Shown: positions 45,292-55,235, counted from the first letter of the stretch. The stretch: 64,000 bases of DNA from Clostridium_AD sp050717515 (GCF_050717515.1 NZ_JBOITL010000042.1:1-64000), one strand, 5' to 3'. The notes: a model not told the origin generated them from the sequence alone. Program-made: numbers and translations.

Positions 45292-46443
45292 GTGGGTTTT
45301 ATTATAGGCATTTTAGTTTTACTAATAGTCATTTCCCCTTATATAAGCATAATACCGGCCATATATATGACATATATGGTTTTGTTTAGAAAAGTAAGCA
45401 TATATAAAAATCACTGGAATATAGGACTTTGTTTACTATTTACCTGGTCTTTTATAGTAGGTGTTATAAATTATAGTTTTACATCAATTGTTGCATCTTT
45501 TGTTCTCCTTATGTATCTATGTATTAGTGTTTTTTTACAAGATTATTGTCAAAATGAAAATAAGATAGAAAAGATAGGTAGGTATTTGGTGTGTTTTTCA
45601 TTGCTATCGGCGATTTTCGGAATTATTGAGAAAATTATATATGTGTGTTTTAATTATAATATTTGGGCAAGATTTCTTGAAATTACCTCTCAGCCAGTAA
45701 TTAATGACAGAATATATAGTACTTTTGGAAACCCCAATGTAGCGGGTAACTGGTTTGCCATAATGATTCTTTTAGGGATTTATTTCTGCAACACTACAGC
45801 TAAAACCACAAAATTATTCTATAGAATATCAACACTTTTTTTTATTATTGCATTATATTTAACAGGGTCACGTGGTGCTTTTATGGGACTGTTATTTGGG
45901 CTGTTTATTTTCTGCTTTCTTAAAGGTAATAAAAAAGATAGATGGCTGTTTATAACAATATTTATACTTACAGCTGTAGTTACATTTATGCCCTCACAGA
46001 TTTTAGAAAATGTAATTGGCCATAATTTTGCTAGTTCATTTACTAGTCGTTTTGAAATATGGAAGGGATGTTTAAAAATGATAAAGCTTAAACCTATTGC
46101 AGGTTGGGGGCTTATGGGAATTACAGACCATGGAGCATATTTTATGAAGGGTTACTATTATGCAACCTTATTCCATGGACATAATATCTACATTACTATT
46201 ATGACCTCACTTGGAGCTGTTGGGCTTATCATATATGCATATATGAAGATTAATTTATTCGGAAATTTAAAGATACTTCATGCAAAAAAATGTAGGTTGG
46301 CTCCATTATTAGCTGGAATTCAAGCCGTAATAATTGGGCATGGTTTGGTTGATTTTACAATGATTGCACCGCAGACTGGGTTATTATTTATAGCTAGTTC
46401 AGCAATAGTAAGTGTTCTTGTAAAACAATATAATAATTTATAG
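45292..46443 (+). CDS. O-antigen ligase-like polytopic membrane protein
   Basis: A 383-residue protein with about ten membrane helices and the Wzy_C/O-antigen ligase signature: STFGNPNVAGNWFAIMI, LTGSRGAFMGLLFG, then a periplasmic loop with RFEIWKGCLKMIKLKPIAGWG and HNIYITIMTSLG. In Gram-positive bacteria this family polymerises or ligates cell-surface polysaccharides or teichuronic-type chains. The GTG start has only a weak AAAGAAAG upstream. No other glycan gene is adjacent. Confidence 0.82.
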   Translation: MGFIIGILVLLIVISPYISIIPAIYMTYMVLFRKVSIYKNHWNIGLCLLFTWSFIVGVINYSFTSIVASFVLLMYLCISVFLQDYCQNENKIEKIGRYLVCFSLLSAIFGIIEKIIYVCFNYNIWARFLEITSQPVINDRIYSTFGNPNVAGNWFAIMILLGIYFCNTTAKTTKLFYRISTLFFIIALYLTGSRGAFMGLLFGLFIFCFLKGNKKDRWLFITIFILTAVVTFMPSQILENVIGHNFASSFTSRFEIWKGCLKMIKLKPIAGWGLMGITDHGAYFMKGYYYATLFHGHNIYITIMTSLGAVGLIIYAYMKINLFGNLKILHAKKCRLAPLLAGIQAVIIGHGLVDFTMIAPQTGLLFIASSAIVSVLVKQYNNL

Positions 46444-46468
46444 GGGAATGGTTATTTGAATAATTGCT

Positions 46469-46503
46469 AAATTAAATCATCTCCGTAGGAGAGGATTTAA
46501 TTT
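46469..46503. terminator. Hairpin between O-antigen ligase-like gene and the Bce operon
   Basis: AAATTAAATC-TCTCC pairs with GGAGA-GATTTAATTT around GTA. It overlaps the last codons of the minus-strand 63-residue gene and lies just after the plus-strand stop, so it may end both. Confidence 0.6.
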
Positions 46504-46668
46504 GTGATATATCAATTGATAAAAATATTTGTTTTTCCTATGCTTAATAATCATTACAACAATAATTATAGCAACGATCAGTGCAATTCCACCAAGGAGT
46601 GGGGACCACCATTTAATAGTTTGAATAATTCCTTCAGATACTCCTAAATTCGATAAAAATTTTTCCAT
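46477..46668 (-). CDS. Small cationic membrane peptide attached to the Bce-type transporter
   Basis: A 63-residue protein with a possible amphipathic start (MEKFLSNLGVSEGIIQTIKWW), one membrane helix of about 25 residues (LLGGIALIVAIIIVVMII) and a basic tail (KHRKNKYFYQLIYHKLNPLLRR). It follows the permease stop by 13 bases with AAGGAG correctly spaced, so it is probably the last gene of the transporter operon. I recognise no family. It could be an accessory subunit of the transporter, a holin-like toxin or a leaderless bacteriocin-like peptide. Confidence 0.65.
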   Translation of the reverse strand: MEKFLSNLGVSEGIIQTIKWWSPLLGGIALIVAIIIVVMIIKHRKNKYFYQLIYHKLNPLLRR

Positions 46669-46681
46669 ATTGTTTTCTCCT

Positions 46682-48682
46682 TTATTTTATATTTTGTTCA
46701 ACAATAATTTGTTTTGCACTTTCATAAGTTGCAACGAAGTACACTATATACAAGGCGATAATAATTGCAAAACTTACCCCCATATTTAGCCCAATAGACA
46801 TTTGAAAGAATGACTCCACTTCATCTAGTACGGATCTAGTAACAACCATAGATAAGGCCATTGCCATAATGAGTGGCAAAATAAAGTAAAATCCAATCTG
46901 TAAAAACAATGTTCTGCGAATCATTTTTCCATCAGCACCCATATTAGCTAAGGTGTGATATCGTTCTTTGTTATCTTGAGTCTCAGTTAATTGTTGAAGT
47001 GCCAGTACTGCCAAACAAATTATAATAAGCACAAGTCCAAAATAACTACATATAAATGCAACAACCCCAAATGTTCCAAAATAGAAATCCTGCAGCGCAT
47101 CTTTTGTTAAATAGGCGATGCCTTCATGAATAGATTCCTCAATCCATGCTTTATTCATTTGTCCGTACAATAAATTTCTATTCGTATTTGCTTTATAAAG
47201 ACCGTTTAATAAATATGCATCTGGTATTAACTTTGAAACAATTTCATCAGGTACAATAATTGTTCCTTTATCATTTGCGCCTATAGGAGTAAATGCTATA
47301 ATTGTCTTGTTAAGGGGTTCTGCCCTTTGTGGTATTAATGCTTGACCAGAAACTGTAATCTTCCCATTGTTTTTTAAAAAGTGCTTTACATAAGTCAATG
47401 TGTTCTTATAATTTGCATTTATAAGATATTGATTTTTAGATAAGCTAATTGGCTTCTCCTTTTGAAGAACCATTTGTTTATTAAAGTCCGTCTCTGACAT
47501 AAAGGAAACTTTAGATTTTGGCAAAGCCTTATCAATAGTAGCTAATTTCACGACTTGCCCTGCAAATATATCTCCATAGGTATAATCCGCAGCATATAGA
47601 ATACTCTCAGAATAATCCTTCAAATTCTCTTGCAAAGAAACACCATCCATTTTGGATTTTTCTAGTGGAGTTACTTTACTCTTACTCATGGGTAATATAA
47701 GGGATATATCATATGGAATAGATTTCTTCATCAAAGTGTTGATTTGACCACTAATACTAAATCCTGTACTAAGTACTACAAGCGAGCATAAAAGCAATCC
47801 GCTAATAATTGTTATAACAAGATAATTTGTCTGAAGCTTGCTACCAATTTGTCTAAATAAGAATGTATTTAATCCATGAAAATACATACGTTTATTTTTT
47901 TGAACAAATAAGATCATTACACTAGACGCGGTATAATAAAACAATAAAATACTAACCCCCATAATTACCATAACTTTTGGTAGCGTCGTTTTGCTAAGTC
48001 CAGTACTAAAAAGTATGTATATACCTAAAATCATGCAAAGTGCTGATGTAGCAAATAATAAAAATGAAATCCATTTATTATGAGCTCTTAATTCTTGATT
48101 CTTTCTGTCTGCTGTTAATAAATCAATTAACTTTAACTTGAAGATTGAACGTGTGTTAACTATCATAACAACCATAAAAATAATAGCAAAATTAACAATT
48201 GTTTCTTTTATAGCATTAATAGATATAACCAACTGGAATGAAGATACATCTGTTGCAAACAAACTTAATGCTATTAGCGAAAGCCCTTGAGATAAAAGCA
48301 AACCTATACCTAATCCAACTATTAAGGAAAAAATACCAACCAAAACAATTTCTCCTACAAAAATAGATGAAATGCGCCACTTGGCCATACCGAGAGTCAT
48401 ATACATTCCCATTTCTTTCTTTCTTCTTTTCATAATAAACTGATTTGCGTATACTACAACAAAAGCAAGAATCACAGCAATAAACTTCGATAGAATTCCT
48501 ATATATTGAGTCATAGTAACAGTCATCATTTTCATTGTAGAAGATAATTTGCTTAATCCCGGCTGAGAAGATATTGAATTAAATGCATAAAACAAACTAA
48601 CAGCCAGTGCCAATGTCAAAAAGTAGACCACATAGTCTTTAATACTCCTACGTACATTTTTAAAAATAAGTTTAAAAAACAT
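46682..48682 (-). CDS. BceB-type ABC transporter permease
   Basis: A 666-residue FtsX-like permease with ten membrane helices and a large extracellular domain of about 200 residues between helices 7 and 8, the hallmark of BceB/VraG-type exporters that free targets from bacitracin, lantibiotics and similar peptides. The opening FKLIFKNVRRSIKDYVVYFLTLALAV is typical. ATG 48682 is preferred (AGGAGG eleven bases upstream); it overlaps the ATPase gene by eleven bases. It also acts as sensor for its two-component partner, here at 50566-52235 on the other strand. Confidence 0.9.
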   Translation of the reverse strand: MFFKLIFKNVRRSIKDYVVYFLTLALAVSLFYAFNSISSQPGLSKLSSTMKMMTVTMTQYIGILSKFIAVILAFVVVYANQFIMKRRKKEMGMYMTLGMAKWRISSIFVGEIVLVGIFSLIVGLGIGLLLSQGLSLIALSLFATDVSSFQLVISINAIKETIVNFAIIFMVVMIVNTRSIFKLKLIDLLTADRKNQELRAHNKWISFLLFATSALCMILGIYILFSTGLSKTTLPKVMVIMGVSILLFYYTASSVMILFVQKNKRMYFHGLNTFLFRQIGSKLQTNYLVITIISGLLLCSLVVLSTGFSISGQINTLMKKSIPYDISLILPMSKSKVTPLEKSKMDGVSLQENLKDYSESILYAADYTYGDIFAGQVVKLATIDKALPKSKVSFMSETDFNKQMVLQKEKPISLSKNQYLINANYKNTLTYVKHFLKNNGKITVSGQALIPQRAEPLNKTIIAFTPIGANDKGTIIVPDEIVSKLIPDAYLLNGLYKANTNRNLLYGQMNKAWIEESIHEGIAYLTKDALQDFYFGTFGVVAFICSYFGLVLIIICLAVLALQQLTETQDNKERYHTLANMGADGKMIRRTLFLQIGFYFILPLIMAMALSMVVTRSVLDEVESFFQMSIGLNMGVSFAIIIALYIVYFVATYESAKQIIVEQNIK

Positions 48683-49439
48683 TATCAGCCTCACCTCCTA
48701 AAACAGAAACAACTTCCATGATGCTGTTAAAGAATGTTTTTCGGTCGTGACTGCCTTTGTATAACTCATTGAATATTTCCCCATCCTTAATAAAAATAAT
48801 TCTTTTACAAAAGCTTGCATTATACGCATCATGAGTTACCATCAAAATTGTTGCCTCTTGATTACTATTTAAATCTTCTAAGCTTTTTAGTAGCATTTTT
48901 GCTGATTTGCTATCAAGTGCTCCTGTTGGTTCATCTGCTAAAAGCAAAGATGGATGAGATACAATAGCACGAGCCGCAGATACTCTTTGTTGCTGTCCTC
49001 CAGACATTTCATAAGGATACTTATGAAGTACTTCTTCTATATTTAACGCCAAAGCTACATTATCTATTTCTTGCTTCATTTTACTTACTGGGCAATGATT
49101 AATGGATAATGCTAATGATATATTCTCATATGCTGTTAATGTGTCCAATAAATTATAATCTTGAAACATAAACCCTAATTTTTCGCGTCGAAACTTTGAA
49201 AGCTTACTTCCACTTAAAAGAGTGATATCTTCTTCATCTACATATACATGTCCTGATGTAACAGTATCAATGGTAGAGATACAGTTAAGTAATGTACTTT
49301 TTCCACTTCCACTAGAACCCATGATTCCCAAAAATTCGCCTTTATTAACTTCAAAAGAAATACCATTTAATGCATGTGTAACTTTTCCTTTATTTCCATA
49401 TACTTTTTCAATATCTTTAACTTTTAATATCGTATTCAT
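48672..49439 (-). CDS. BceA-type ABC transporter ATPase
   Basis: A 255-residue ATPase with Walker A GSSGSGKS (about residues 40-47), Q loop FQDYN, signature LSGGQ-like MSGGQQQRV, Walker B LLLADEPTGALD, and H loop VTHD. It belongs to the MacB/BceA group. ATG 49439 has AAGGAG eight bases upstream; a GTG three codons earlier is less likely. It is the first gene of the minus-strand transporter operon. Confidence 0.93.
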   Translation of the reverse strand: MNTILKVKDIEKVYGNKGKVTHALNGISFEVNKGEFLGIMGSSGSGKSTLLNCISTIDTVTSGHVYVDEEDITLLSGSKLSKFRREKLGFMFQDYNLLDTLTAYENISLALSINHCPVSKMKQEIDNVALALNIEEVLHKYPYEMSGGQQQRVSAARAIVSHPSLLLADEPTGALDSKSAKMLLKSLEDLNSNQEATILMVTHDAYNASFCKRIIFIKDGEIFNELYKGSHDRKTFFNSIMEVVSVLGGEADNVF

Positions 49440-49576
49440 TGTTATCACTCCTTGCTTATCTCTTACACTACTTTACCATCCTTCTATTTTTCAAACTATC
49501 GATTTACCTTACCGTAGCATTACCATTTTGTAAGGTTTACAACACCTGTGGTGATAAAAGGGAATAGATTGCATAT

Positions 49577-49618
49577 ATAAAAATGCTTGCTACTAAATAT
49601 AGTAGCAAGCATTTTTAT
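49577..49618. terminator. Terminator hairpin between the 178-residue gene and the transporter genes
   Basis: AAAAATGCTTGCTACTA and TAGTAGCAAGCATTTTT form a 17-base stem around AATA. On the minus strand it follows the gene at 49648-50184. Confidence 0.88.
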
Positions 49619-49647
49619 ATATCATTAAATTGAAAAATTTAGTGGGA

Positions 49648-50184
49648 CTATAAATCTCTCTCAAGAAGCTGTTGATATTGCAGCTTCGCAGAAGATGATT
49701 TATTGGCTGTTTTATCTGTAGGCGCACTTTCTACCGGAATCGCTTTGTAAAAATAGTTATTAATTTGAACGGCGATGGCTTTTTTAGTATCCATACCTTT
49801 TATTGAACAAACATTTTGAAAAGATACAACAATTCTTGCATCTTTAGGAAGATTAGCTCTCATATCATTTACAGCTAATTGGGCAGATGAATCAATTTCT
49901 TTTTGTTCAATTATACAATCTTTTTTATCAATAGTTGCCACTTGGTTAATAATTCCATTCCATCCCCCGATTTTAGACCTATCCAATGAAATGTTTGAAA
50001 TTTGATAGGTTACTTCTTTATAACTGATTTGAGTAGCATTTTTAGTATTGACCTTGCAAACAATTTTATCTTTAATTGGATAAGTCATTACTTTTTTAGT
50101 TATTATATCTTTTGAAAAATACCCTATTACCAGTGTACAAAACAAAACCGTGAATAAAAGTACAAATACTTTTTTTGTTTTCAT
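49648..50184 (-). CDS. Secreted or membrane-anchored protein of unknown function next to the Bce locus
   Basis: A 178-residue protein with one N-terminal membrane helix or signal (about residues 5-23, VFVLLFTVLFCTLVIGYF) and an outside domain with three Cys (VCKV, KDCI, NVCSI). It lies between the transporter operon and the divergent two-component genes. A terminator separates it from the ATPase gene. I do not recognise a family. The context suggests a peptide-stress role, but it may only be a neighbour. Confidence 0.65.
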   Translation of the reverse strand: MKTKKVFVLLFTVLFCTLVIGYFSKDIITKKVMTYPIKDKIVCKVNTKNATQISYKEVTYQISNISLDRSKIGGWNGIINQVATIDKKDCIIEQKEIDSSAQLAVNDMRANLPKDARIVVSFQNVCSIKGMDTKKAIAVQINNYFYKAIPVESAPTDKTANKSSSAKLQYQQLLERDL

Positions 50185-50565
50185 AATAACAACTCCCTTT
50201 GTTTACTATAGCTTCAAATTTTGCTCCATAAAATTTTTCAAAATGTCATTAATATTAATTATTTTGAATATGTTTTACACTCCTAGTATACAAAAGAGCA
50301 AAATATACCACCATTGCTTTGGCTTACAATTTGCTCTTTCAGCTTACATTTTTGTAACATCATAATAATTATTCCGTTTTAGAAAATGAATAATTGCATT
50401 GGCGCCTATCATATTCTGTACTTCTCCTAATAGCTAGTCCTTGCCATTATAACGAATTTTATGTACAATATACCATATGATTTATTCTAATTATAGTAGG
50501 TGCAAAATACTGCAATATAATATTTGCGGTATTGTTTGCTATAATATCGAAAGAGGCGAATGCAA

Positions 50566-51228
50566 ATGAAGATATTTATTATTGAAGATGATCCAACAAT
50601 TTCTAAGGAACTTAAGAGTTTCCTCTCTAAATATGGTTATGAATGTTTTGATAGTAAGGATTTTGAAAATATTATTGAAATTGTATTGCAATCAAAATCC
50701 AATTTAATACTTTTAGATTTAAATTTACCTTATCAGGACGGATTCCAAGTATGCCGTGAAATACGCAAACAATCGCCTGTTCCTATTATCGTTGTTACCA
50801 GCAGAAACACACCAATGGATGAATTGCTAAGCTTAAACATTGGGGCTGATGATTTTATTACGAAACCTTATAATCTTCAAATATTACTAGCTCATATTCA
50901 GTCTGTGTTAAAAAGAACCACGGATAATCCTGAGAGCATCTTGCTTTGCCATAAGCACTTAACTGTTGATGTTCTAAAAAGCAAAATGAGCTATGAGAGC
51001 ACAGAGGTAGACTTATCAAAAAATGAGTTAGGCATCATTCGATTGCTCATGCTCAATAAGGGCAATATCATTCCAAGGGATGATATTATGAATGAGCTAT
51101 GGCAAAATGGGGATTATATTGATGAAAACACCTTGAATGTCAATATTGCAAGGCTTAGACGAAAACTTAAGTCTTTCGGCTTAACGGAATATTTAATTAC
51201 AAAGCGTGGTCAAGGGTATCAGATATGA
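50566..51228 (+). CDS. BceR-type (OmpR family) response regulator
   Basis: A 220-residue regulator: receiver domain with IIEDD, phosphoacceptor Asp in LILLDLNLP (about residue 51), TSR and KPY; then an OmpR winged helix (about 125-220, ending RRKLKSFGLTEYLITKRGQGYQI). It should activate the neighbouring transporter genes when the permease-kinase complex senses peptide. ATG 50566 fits the GAGGCG RBS better than ATG 50560. A TATAAT with TGC ahead (extended minus-10) lies at 50540-50545. Confidence 0.92.
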   Translation: MKIFIIEDDPTISKELKSFLSKYGYECFDSKDFENIIEIVLQSKSNLILLDLNLPYQDGFQVCREIRKQSPVPIIVVTSRNTPMDELLSLNIGADDFITKPYNLQILLAHIQSVLKRTTDNPESILLCHKHLTVDVLKSKMSYESTEVDLSKNELGIIRLLMLNKGNIIPRDDIMNELWQNGDYIDENTLNVNIARLRRKLKSFGLTEYLITKRGQGYQI

Positions 51229-52235
51229 GTATCATAAATTATCTTAAAGAAAAATCGATTCAAATTATTCTTATACTTTTATCCTATGTTATTAGTACTG
51301 GGATACTACACCTGTTTAATGTTAAAAATGCTATTATTGTTCTTATTTGGGGCATACTTCTTTTTTGTTACATTTCTGGATTATGCTTTGACTATTATCG
51401 AATGAATCATTTTTACAGTGAACTGCTTTTGATTTTTAAAGAACTTGATGAAAAGACCTATATTACTGATGTTGTTAAAGAACCGCATTTTTTTAGTGGT
51501 CAAGTTTTTTATAAGGTTTTGAAAGATGCAACAAAAGTTATGAATGATAATATCGCAAACTTTAAAATAGCACAACGAAACTATCATGATTATATTGAAT
51601 TGTGGGTACATGAAATCAAGACACCTATCACGGCAATCAATTTGATTATGGCAAATAATAAATCACCTATATCGCATCAAATACAATCTGAAATTAATCG
51701 AATTGAAGGTTATGTTGAGCAAACACTTTACTATGCCAGAAGTAATACACTTTATAAAGATTACCGAATAGAGACGATTAGTCTTTCATCTATAGTAAAT
51801 AGCGCAATAAAAAGCTGCTCAATGAGTATTATAGGTTTCCATGGCACAATTCAAATGAAAGATTTGGAATTAGACGTAACAACTGATCCTAAATGGATTA
51901 TATTTATTTTAAAACAACTCATTGATAATGCAATCAAGTATCGAAGTGATAATCTAAGAATTTCATTTGATACTAAGCAATTAGTATCAGGCACCAGTCT
52001 CTATGTTCATGATAACGGTATAGGAATCCCTCAGGAGGATATATCTCGCGTCTTTGATAGGGGTTTTACAGGACAACATGGCAGAGCATATATGAAATCC
52101 ACAGGAATGGGGCTTTATCTATGTAAAATACTCTGCGAAAAATTAGGACTTAATATAACAGTCCAATTTTCAGCAGATTCTGGAACTACAATGATGATAT
52201 TTTTTCCGAATAAGCTAAAAATATTTGAAGCATAG
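51225..52235 (+). CDS. BceS-type intramembrane-sensing histidine kinase
   Basis: A 336-residue kinase with two closely spaced membrane helices (about residues 13-30 and 37-55) and almost no external loop, the mark of intramembrane-sensing kinases that depend on a BceAB transporter. H box YIELWVHEIKTPITAINLI, N box LIDNAIKY, and G boxes HDNGIGI and STGMGLYLCK are present. Its start overlaps the regulator stop (ATGA). Confidence 0.92.
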   Translation: MSIINYLKEKSIQIILILLSYVISTGILHLFNVKNAIIVLIWGILLFCYISGLCFDYYRMNHFYSELLLIFKELDEKTYITDVVKEPHFFSGQVFYKVLKDATKVMNDNIANFKIAQRNYHDYIELWVHEIKTPITAINLIMANNKSPISHQIQSEINRIEGYVEQTLYYARSNTLYKDYRIETISLSSIVNSAIKSCSMSIIGFHGTIQMKDLELDVTTDPKWIIFILKQLIDNAIKYRSDNLRISFDTKQLVSGTSLYVHDNGIGIPQEDISRVFDRGFTGQHGRAYMKSTGMGLYLCKILCEKLGLNITVQFSADSGTTMMIFFPNKLKIFEA

Positions 52236-52473
52236 GGCCTTTAGAGAGACTTGTTCACTACGTCACCAATTTCTGTAATGGGGACGTGATGGTCATCAAA
52301 ATAAATTTACCAAGTCTACTGGAATGTCTGTTATTCAATATTCAATTAGACTAAGAGTTAAGATGACTGATATAATGTTAAGAGATAGCTCTTGAAATCA
52401 TAAATTGAATTTCATATTTTACTTAGTAAGATGGGCATAAAATGATTTTTCAAAGGAAGAGAAGTGGTGAGGT
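52236..52473. other. Intergenic region with an imperfect ACGTC-CC inverted repeat
   Basis: ACGTCACCA and TGGGGACGT-type arms lie at about 52259-52287. The GGGGACGT content is unlike the surrounding AT-rich gaps and recalls end sequences of small transposon-derived elements, but no transposase is present. No gene is seen. Confidence 0.35.
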
Positions 52474-53262
52474 ATGAGATTAGATAAATTTTTAGCGCAG
52501 TCAGACATTGGAAGGAGAAAAAAGATTAGGACTTATATCAAAGAAGGTATGGTGAAGGTAAATGGAGACGTGATAACAGAACCTGCCATAGAAATTAACG
52601 AAAGTTTTGATGTTGTTGAGTATCTTGGTGAAGCAGTTGCCTATACTGGAAAAGTATATTATATGTTTAATAAACCTAGGGGCTACATTACTGCAAGAGT
52701 TGATACAGTTAATAAAACGGTATTTGATTTTTTTGATGATGTTAACATGAATGGAGTATTTCATGTTGGAAGGTTAGACAAAGATACAGAAGGGTTATTG
52801 CTCCTTACCAATGATGGTGAATTTGAACATCAATTAATGTACCCACAAAAGCATGTGGAAAAAACTTATTTTTTTTGGGCGTTGGGTTCTTTAGATGAGC
52901 AAGACAGGGAGCAATTAGGGCAAGGAATATACATGGGGAAAGATGAGATGATAACAAAGCCTGCAAAAATAGAAGTGCAAAAATGTGGAATGTATAAGGA
53001 ATTTAAACATGAAATGCCTATTGATAAATTATGCAATATAGATTCAAATCATTATAACCAATCAGTTGTCTCGGGATACCTTACTATTTCAGAGGGACGT
53101 AAGCATCAAGTTAAGCGTATGTTAAAGGCAGTAGGATGTTATGTGGTATATTTAAAGAGGATTTCCATTGGAGGATTAATGCTAGATGAATCATTGGAAA
53201 AAGGTCAGCATCGATTCCTTACAGAAGTGGAAATTCAAAAATTATTTGGAAAAACAACATGA
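52474..53262 (+). CDS. RsuA/RluB-family pseudouridine synthase
   Basis: A 262-residue rRNA pseudouridine synthase: N-terminal S4 domain (MRLDKFLAQSDIGRRKKIRTYI) and catalytic GRLDKDTEGLLLLTNDG (about residues 98-114), closing ISEGRKHQVKRMLKAVG. It is most like RsuA (16S position 516), but the target is not certain. It carries an insertion (about residues 170-200) compared with shorter family members. Its stop codon lies inside the terminator stem. Confidence 0.85.
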   Translation: MRLDKFLAQSDIGRRKKIRTYIKEGMVKVNGDVITEPAIEINESFDVVEYLGEAVAYTGKVYYMFNKPRGYITARVDTVNKTVFDFFDDVNMNGVFHVGRLDKDTEGLLLLTNDGEFEHQLMYPQKHVEKTYFFWALGSLDEQDREQLGQGIYMGKDEMITKPAKIEVQKCGMYKEFKHEMPIDKLCNIDSNHYNQSVVSGYLTISEGRKHQVKRMLKAVGCYVVYLKRISIGGLMLDESLEKGQHRFLTEVEIQKLFGKTT

Positions 53263-53300
53263 TGTATAAGTGAGTGGTACTTATACATTATGTTATTTTT
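53256..53300 (+). terminator. Terminator sister to that of topB
   Basis: ACATGATGTATAAGT with its complement (one mismatch), followed by five T. The left arm and loop flank match the terminator at 45065-45114. Confidence 0.85.
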
Positions 53301-53401
53301 ATTTTATGGAAAATTTATGGTATAATGTATTAATTAAGTCAATTGAGATTTGCAAAGAATAATTTATAATAAACTATATTTGTAGAAAAGGAGTAATTAA
53401 A

Positions 53402-55177
53402 ATGATTAATGAGATGGGTAAATGGAGTTTAAAAGAGCTTTATTCTTCTTTTGAGGGAGAAGATTTTAAAAAGGATATTAAATTATTTGAAGAACTTATT
53501 AACAACTTAATAAATTGGAACAAAAACAACTTAAATGACTATGAGGATATTGTTTATAAGTTAGAGTGCTATGTAGATAAAATGGAGGAGTTTTGTAGGA
53601 TAAATAGCAGAATAAGTGCCTTTTGCAGTTTAAGTATTTCAGCAAACGCAAGTGACTCTAGTGCAAAAAAATATTTAAGCATGGTAGATAAAATGGAAAC
53701 GAGTCTTACAGAAGTTGAAGTTAGCATTACAAAATGGGTAAGTAATATGGAAGATTTAGACAGCGTTATAAATTCTTCTGATAAGCTAAAAGAGTATGAG
53801 TTTTATTTTAAGGAAATTAAGACTAAAAGCGCTCATATGTTAAGTCAGCAGGAAGAAATGCTAATAGCGAAAATGTGTTTAACAGGTTCAAGTACTTGGT
53901 CAAAGTATAGAAATCACTTAACTGCCAGCCATAAGGTAGAAATGGAGTTAGATGGTGAAATTCAAAGTATAGGTATAAATGAAGTTAAAAATATGCAGTT
54001 TTCGAAGGATGGAGAACTTAGAAAGAAAGCATATTTTGCGGAAAGAAAGAGCAATGATAAAATTGCTGAGGGAGTACTTGCAGCGTTAAATGCTATAAAA
54101 GGCGAAGTAATTACTTTAAGTGAAATTAAAAAGTATAAATCACCTCTTCACAGAACCTTGGAAGATTCTAGAATGGATGAAGAAACTTTAAATGCTATGA
54201 TTGAGGTTATGGAGGAAAATTTACAAGAATTCCAAAGATATTTTTTAAAGAAAGCGGAGTTACTAGGACACAAAGGCAAATTGCCATATTATGATATTAT
54301 GGCCCCAGTAGGCAATAAAAATATGGAATTTACATTTGAAAATGCAAGAGAATTTATAGTTAAGCATTTTAGTTCTTTTTCAGATGAAATGGGGGAACTG
54401 GCAGTAAATGCATTTGATAATAGATGGATAGATTGGGGAGTACGCGAGGGGAAAAGAGGGGGAGCTTTCTGCAGCAATTTACATTGTATAAAGGAAAGTA
54501 GAATTTTATGTAGCTATAATAATAACTTTAAAAATGTATGTACCTTAGCACATGAACTTGGACATGCTTATCATGGTATGATGCTTCAAAAGGAAAGCGT
54601 TTTAAATTCATCATATCCAATGCCACTTGCAGAAACTGCATCAATTTTTAGTGAAACCTTAGTAAGAAATGCAGCACTAAAAACAGCGGACAAGGATGAA
54701 GCTCTATCAATTTTAGGTACAGATCTTGTAAATTGCAGTTCTGTAATTGTAGATATTTATGCAAGATATATTTTTGAAAAAGCTGTATTTGAAAAAAGAA
54801 GTGAAGGGGAATTATCATTAGAAGAAGTAAAAGATTTAATGATATGGGCCCAAAAACAAGCTTATGGAGATGCTATTTCTGAGGAGACACTAGACCCATT
54901 TGCGTGGATTCATAAAAATCATTACTACTATCCAGATGCAAACTTTTATAATTTTCCGTACGCTTTTGGATTGTTATTTTCAAAAGGACTTTACAATATG
55001 TATCTAGATGAAGGTTCTTCATTTGTGAAAAAGTATAATGAATTATTGTGTATTACAGGTAAAGCTACTATATATGATGTTGCAAAGTCAGTTGATATAG
55101 ACATACATGATAAGGACTTCTGGAGAGGTTCTATGAATATTGTGAAAAAGGAAATAGAGGAGTTCTGCAATAGCTAA
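53402..55177 (+). CDS. pepF: M3-family oligoendopeptidase F
   Basis: A 591-residue cytoplasmic zinc metallopeptidase that trims short peptides. The HEXXH site is in CTLAHELGHAYHG (about residues 380-392), with the third ligand in ETASIFSETLV downstream. The N-terminal helical cap (first 200 residues) is typical of PepF. No signal peptide. GGAG precedes the ATG. A terminator follows. Confidence 0.92.
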   Translation: MINEMGKWSLKELYSSFEGEDFKKDIKLFEELINNLINWNKNNLNDYEDIVYKLECYVDKMEEFCRINSRISAFCSLSISANASDSSAKKYLSMVDKMETSLTEVEVSITKWVSNMEDLDSVINSSDKLKEYEFYFKEIKTKSAHMLSQQEEMLIAKMCLTGSSTWSKYRNHLTASHKVEMELDGEIQSIGINEVKNMQFSKDGELRKKAYFAERKSNDKIAEGVLAALNAIKGEVITLSEIKKYKSPLHRTLEDSRMDEETLNAMIEVMEENLQEFQRYFLKKAELLGHKGKLPYYDIMAPVGNKNMEFTFENAREFIVKHFSSFSDEMGELAVNAFDNRWIDWGVREGKRGGAFCSNLHCIKESRILCSYNNNFKNVCTLAHELGHAYHGMMLQKESVLNSSYPMPLAETASIFSETLVRNAALKTADKDEALSILGTDLVNCSSVIVDIYARYIFEKAVFEKRSEGELSLEEVKDLMIWAQKQAYGDAISEETLDPFAWIHKNHYYYPDANFYNFPYAFGLLFSKGLYNMYLDEGSSFVKKYNELLCITGKATIYDVAKSVDIDIHDKDFWRGSMNIVKKEIEEFCNS

Positions 55178-55204
55178 GTAACTGTACTATTAGAAGAAGA
55201 TATG

Positions 55205-55235
55205 AAAAAAAACTCGTATAAACCGAGTTTTTTTA
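55205..55235. terminator. Bidirectional terminator
   Basis: AAAAACTCG and CGAGTTTTTTT around a 7-base loop, between convergent pepF and lipoprotein genes. Confidence 0.85.

Noticed and set aside
52236..52473. Possible insertion-sequence relic suggested by GGGGACGT inverted repeat
   Set aside because: No transposase remnant or target duplication can be seen; recorded only as a gap description.
54289..54477. Minus-strand open frame inside pepF
   Set aside because: It is a shadow of a conserved peptidase gene with no RBS, as are the other antisense frames inside long genes.
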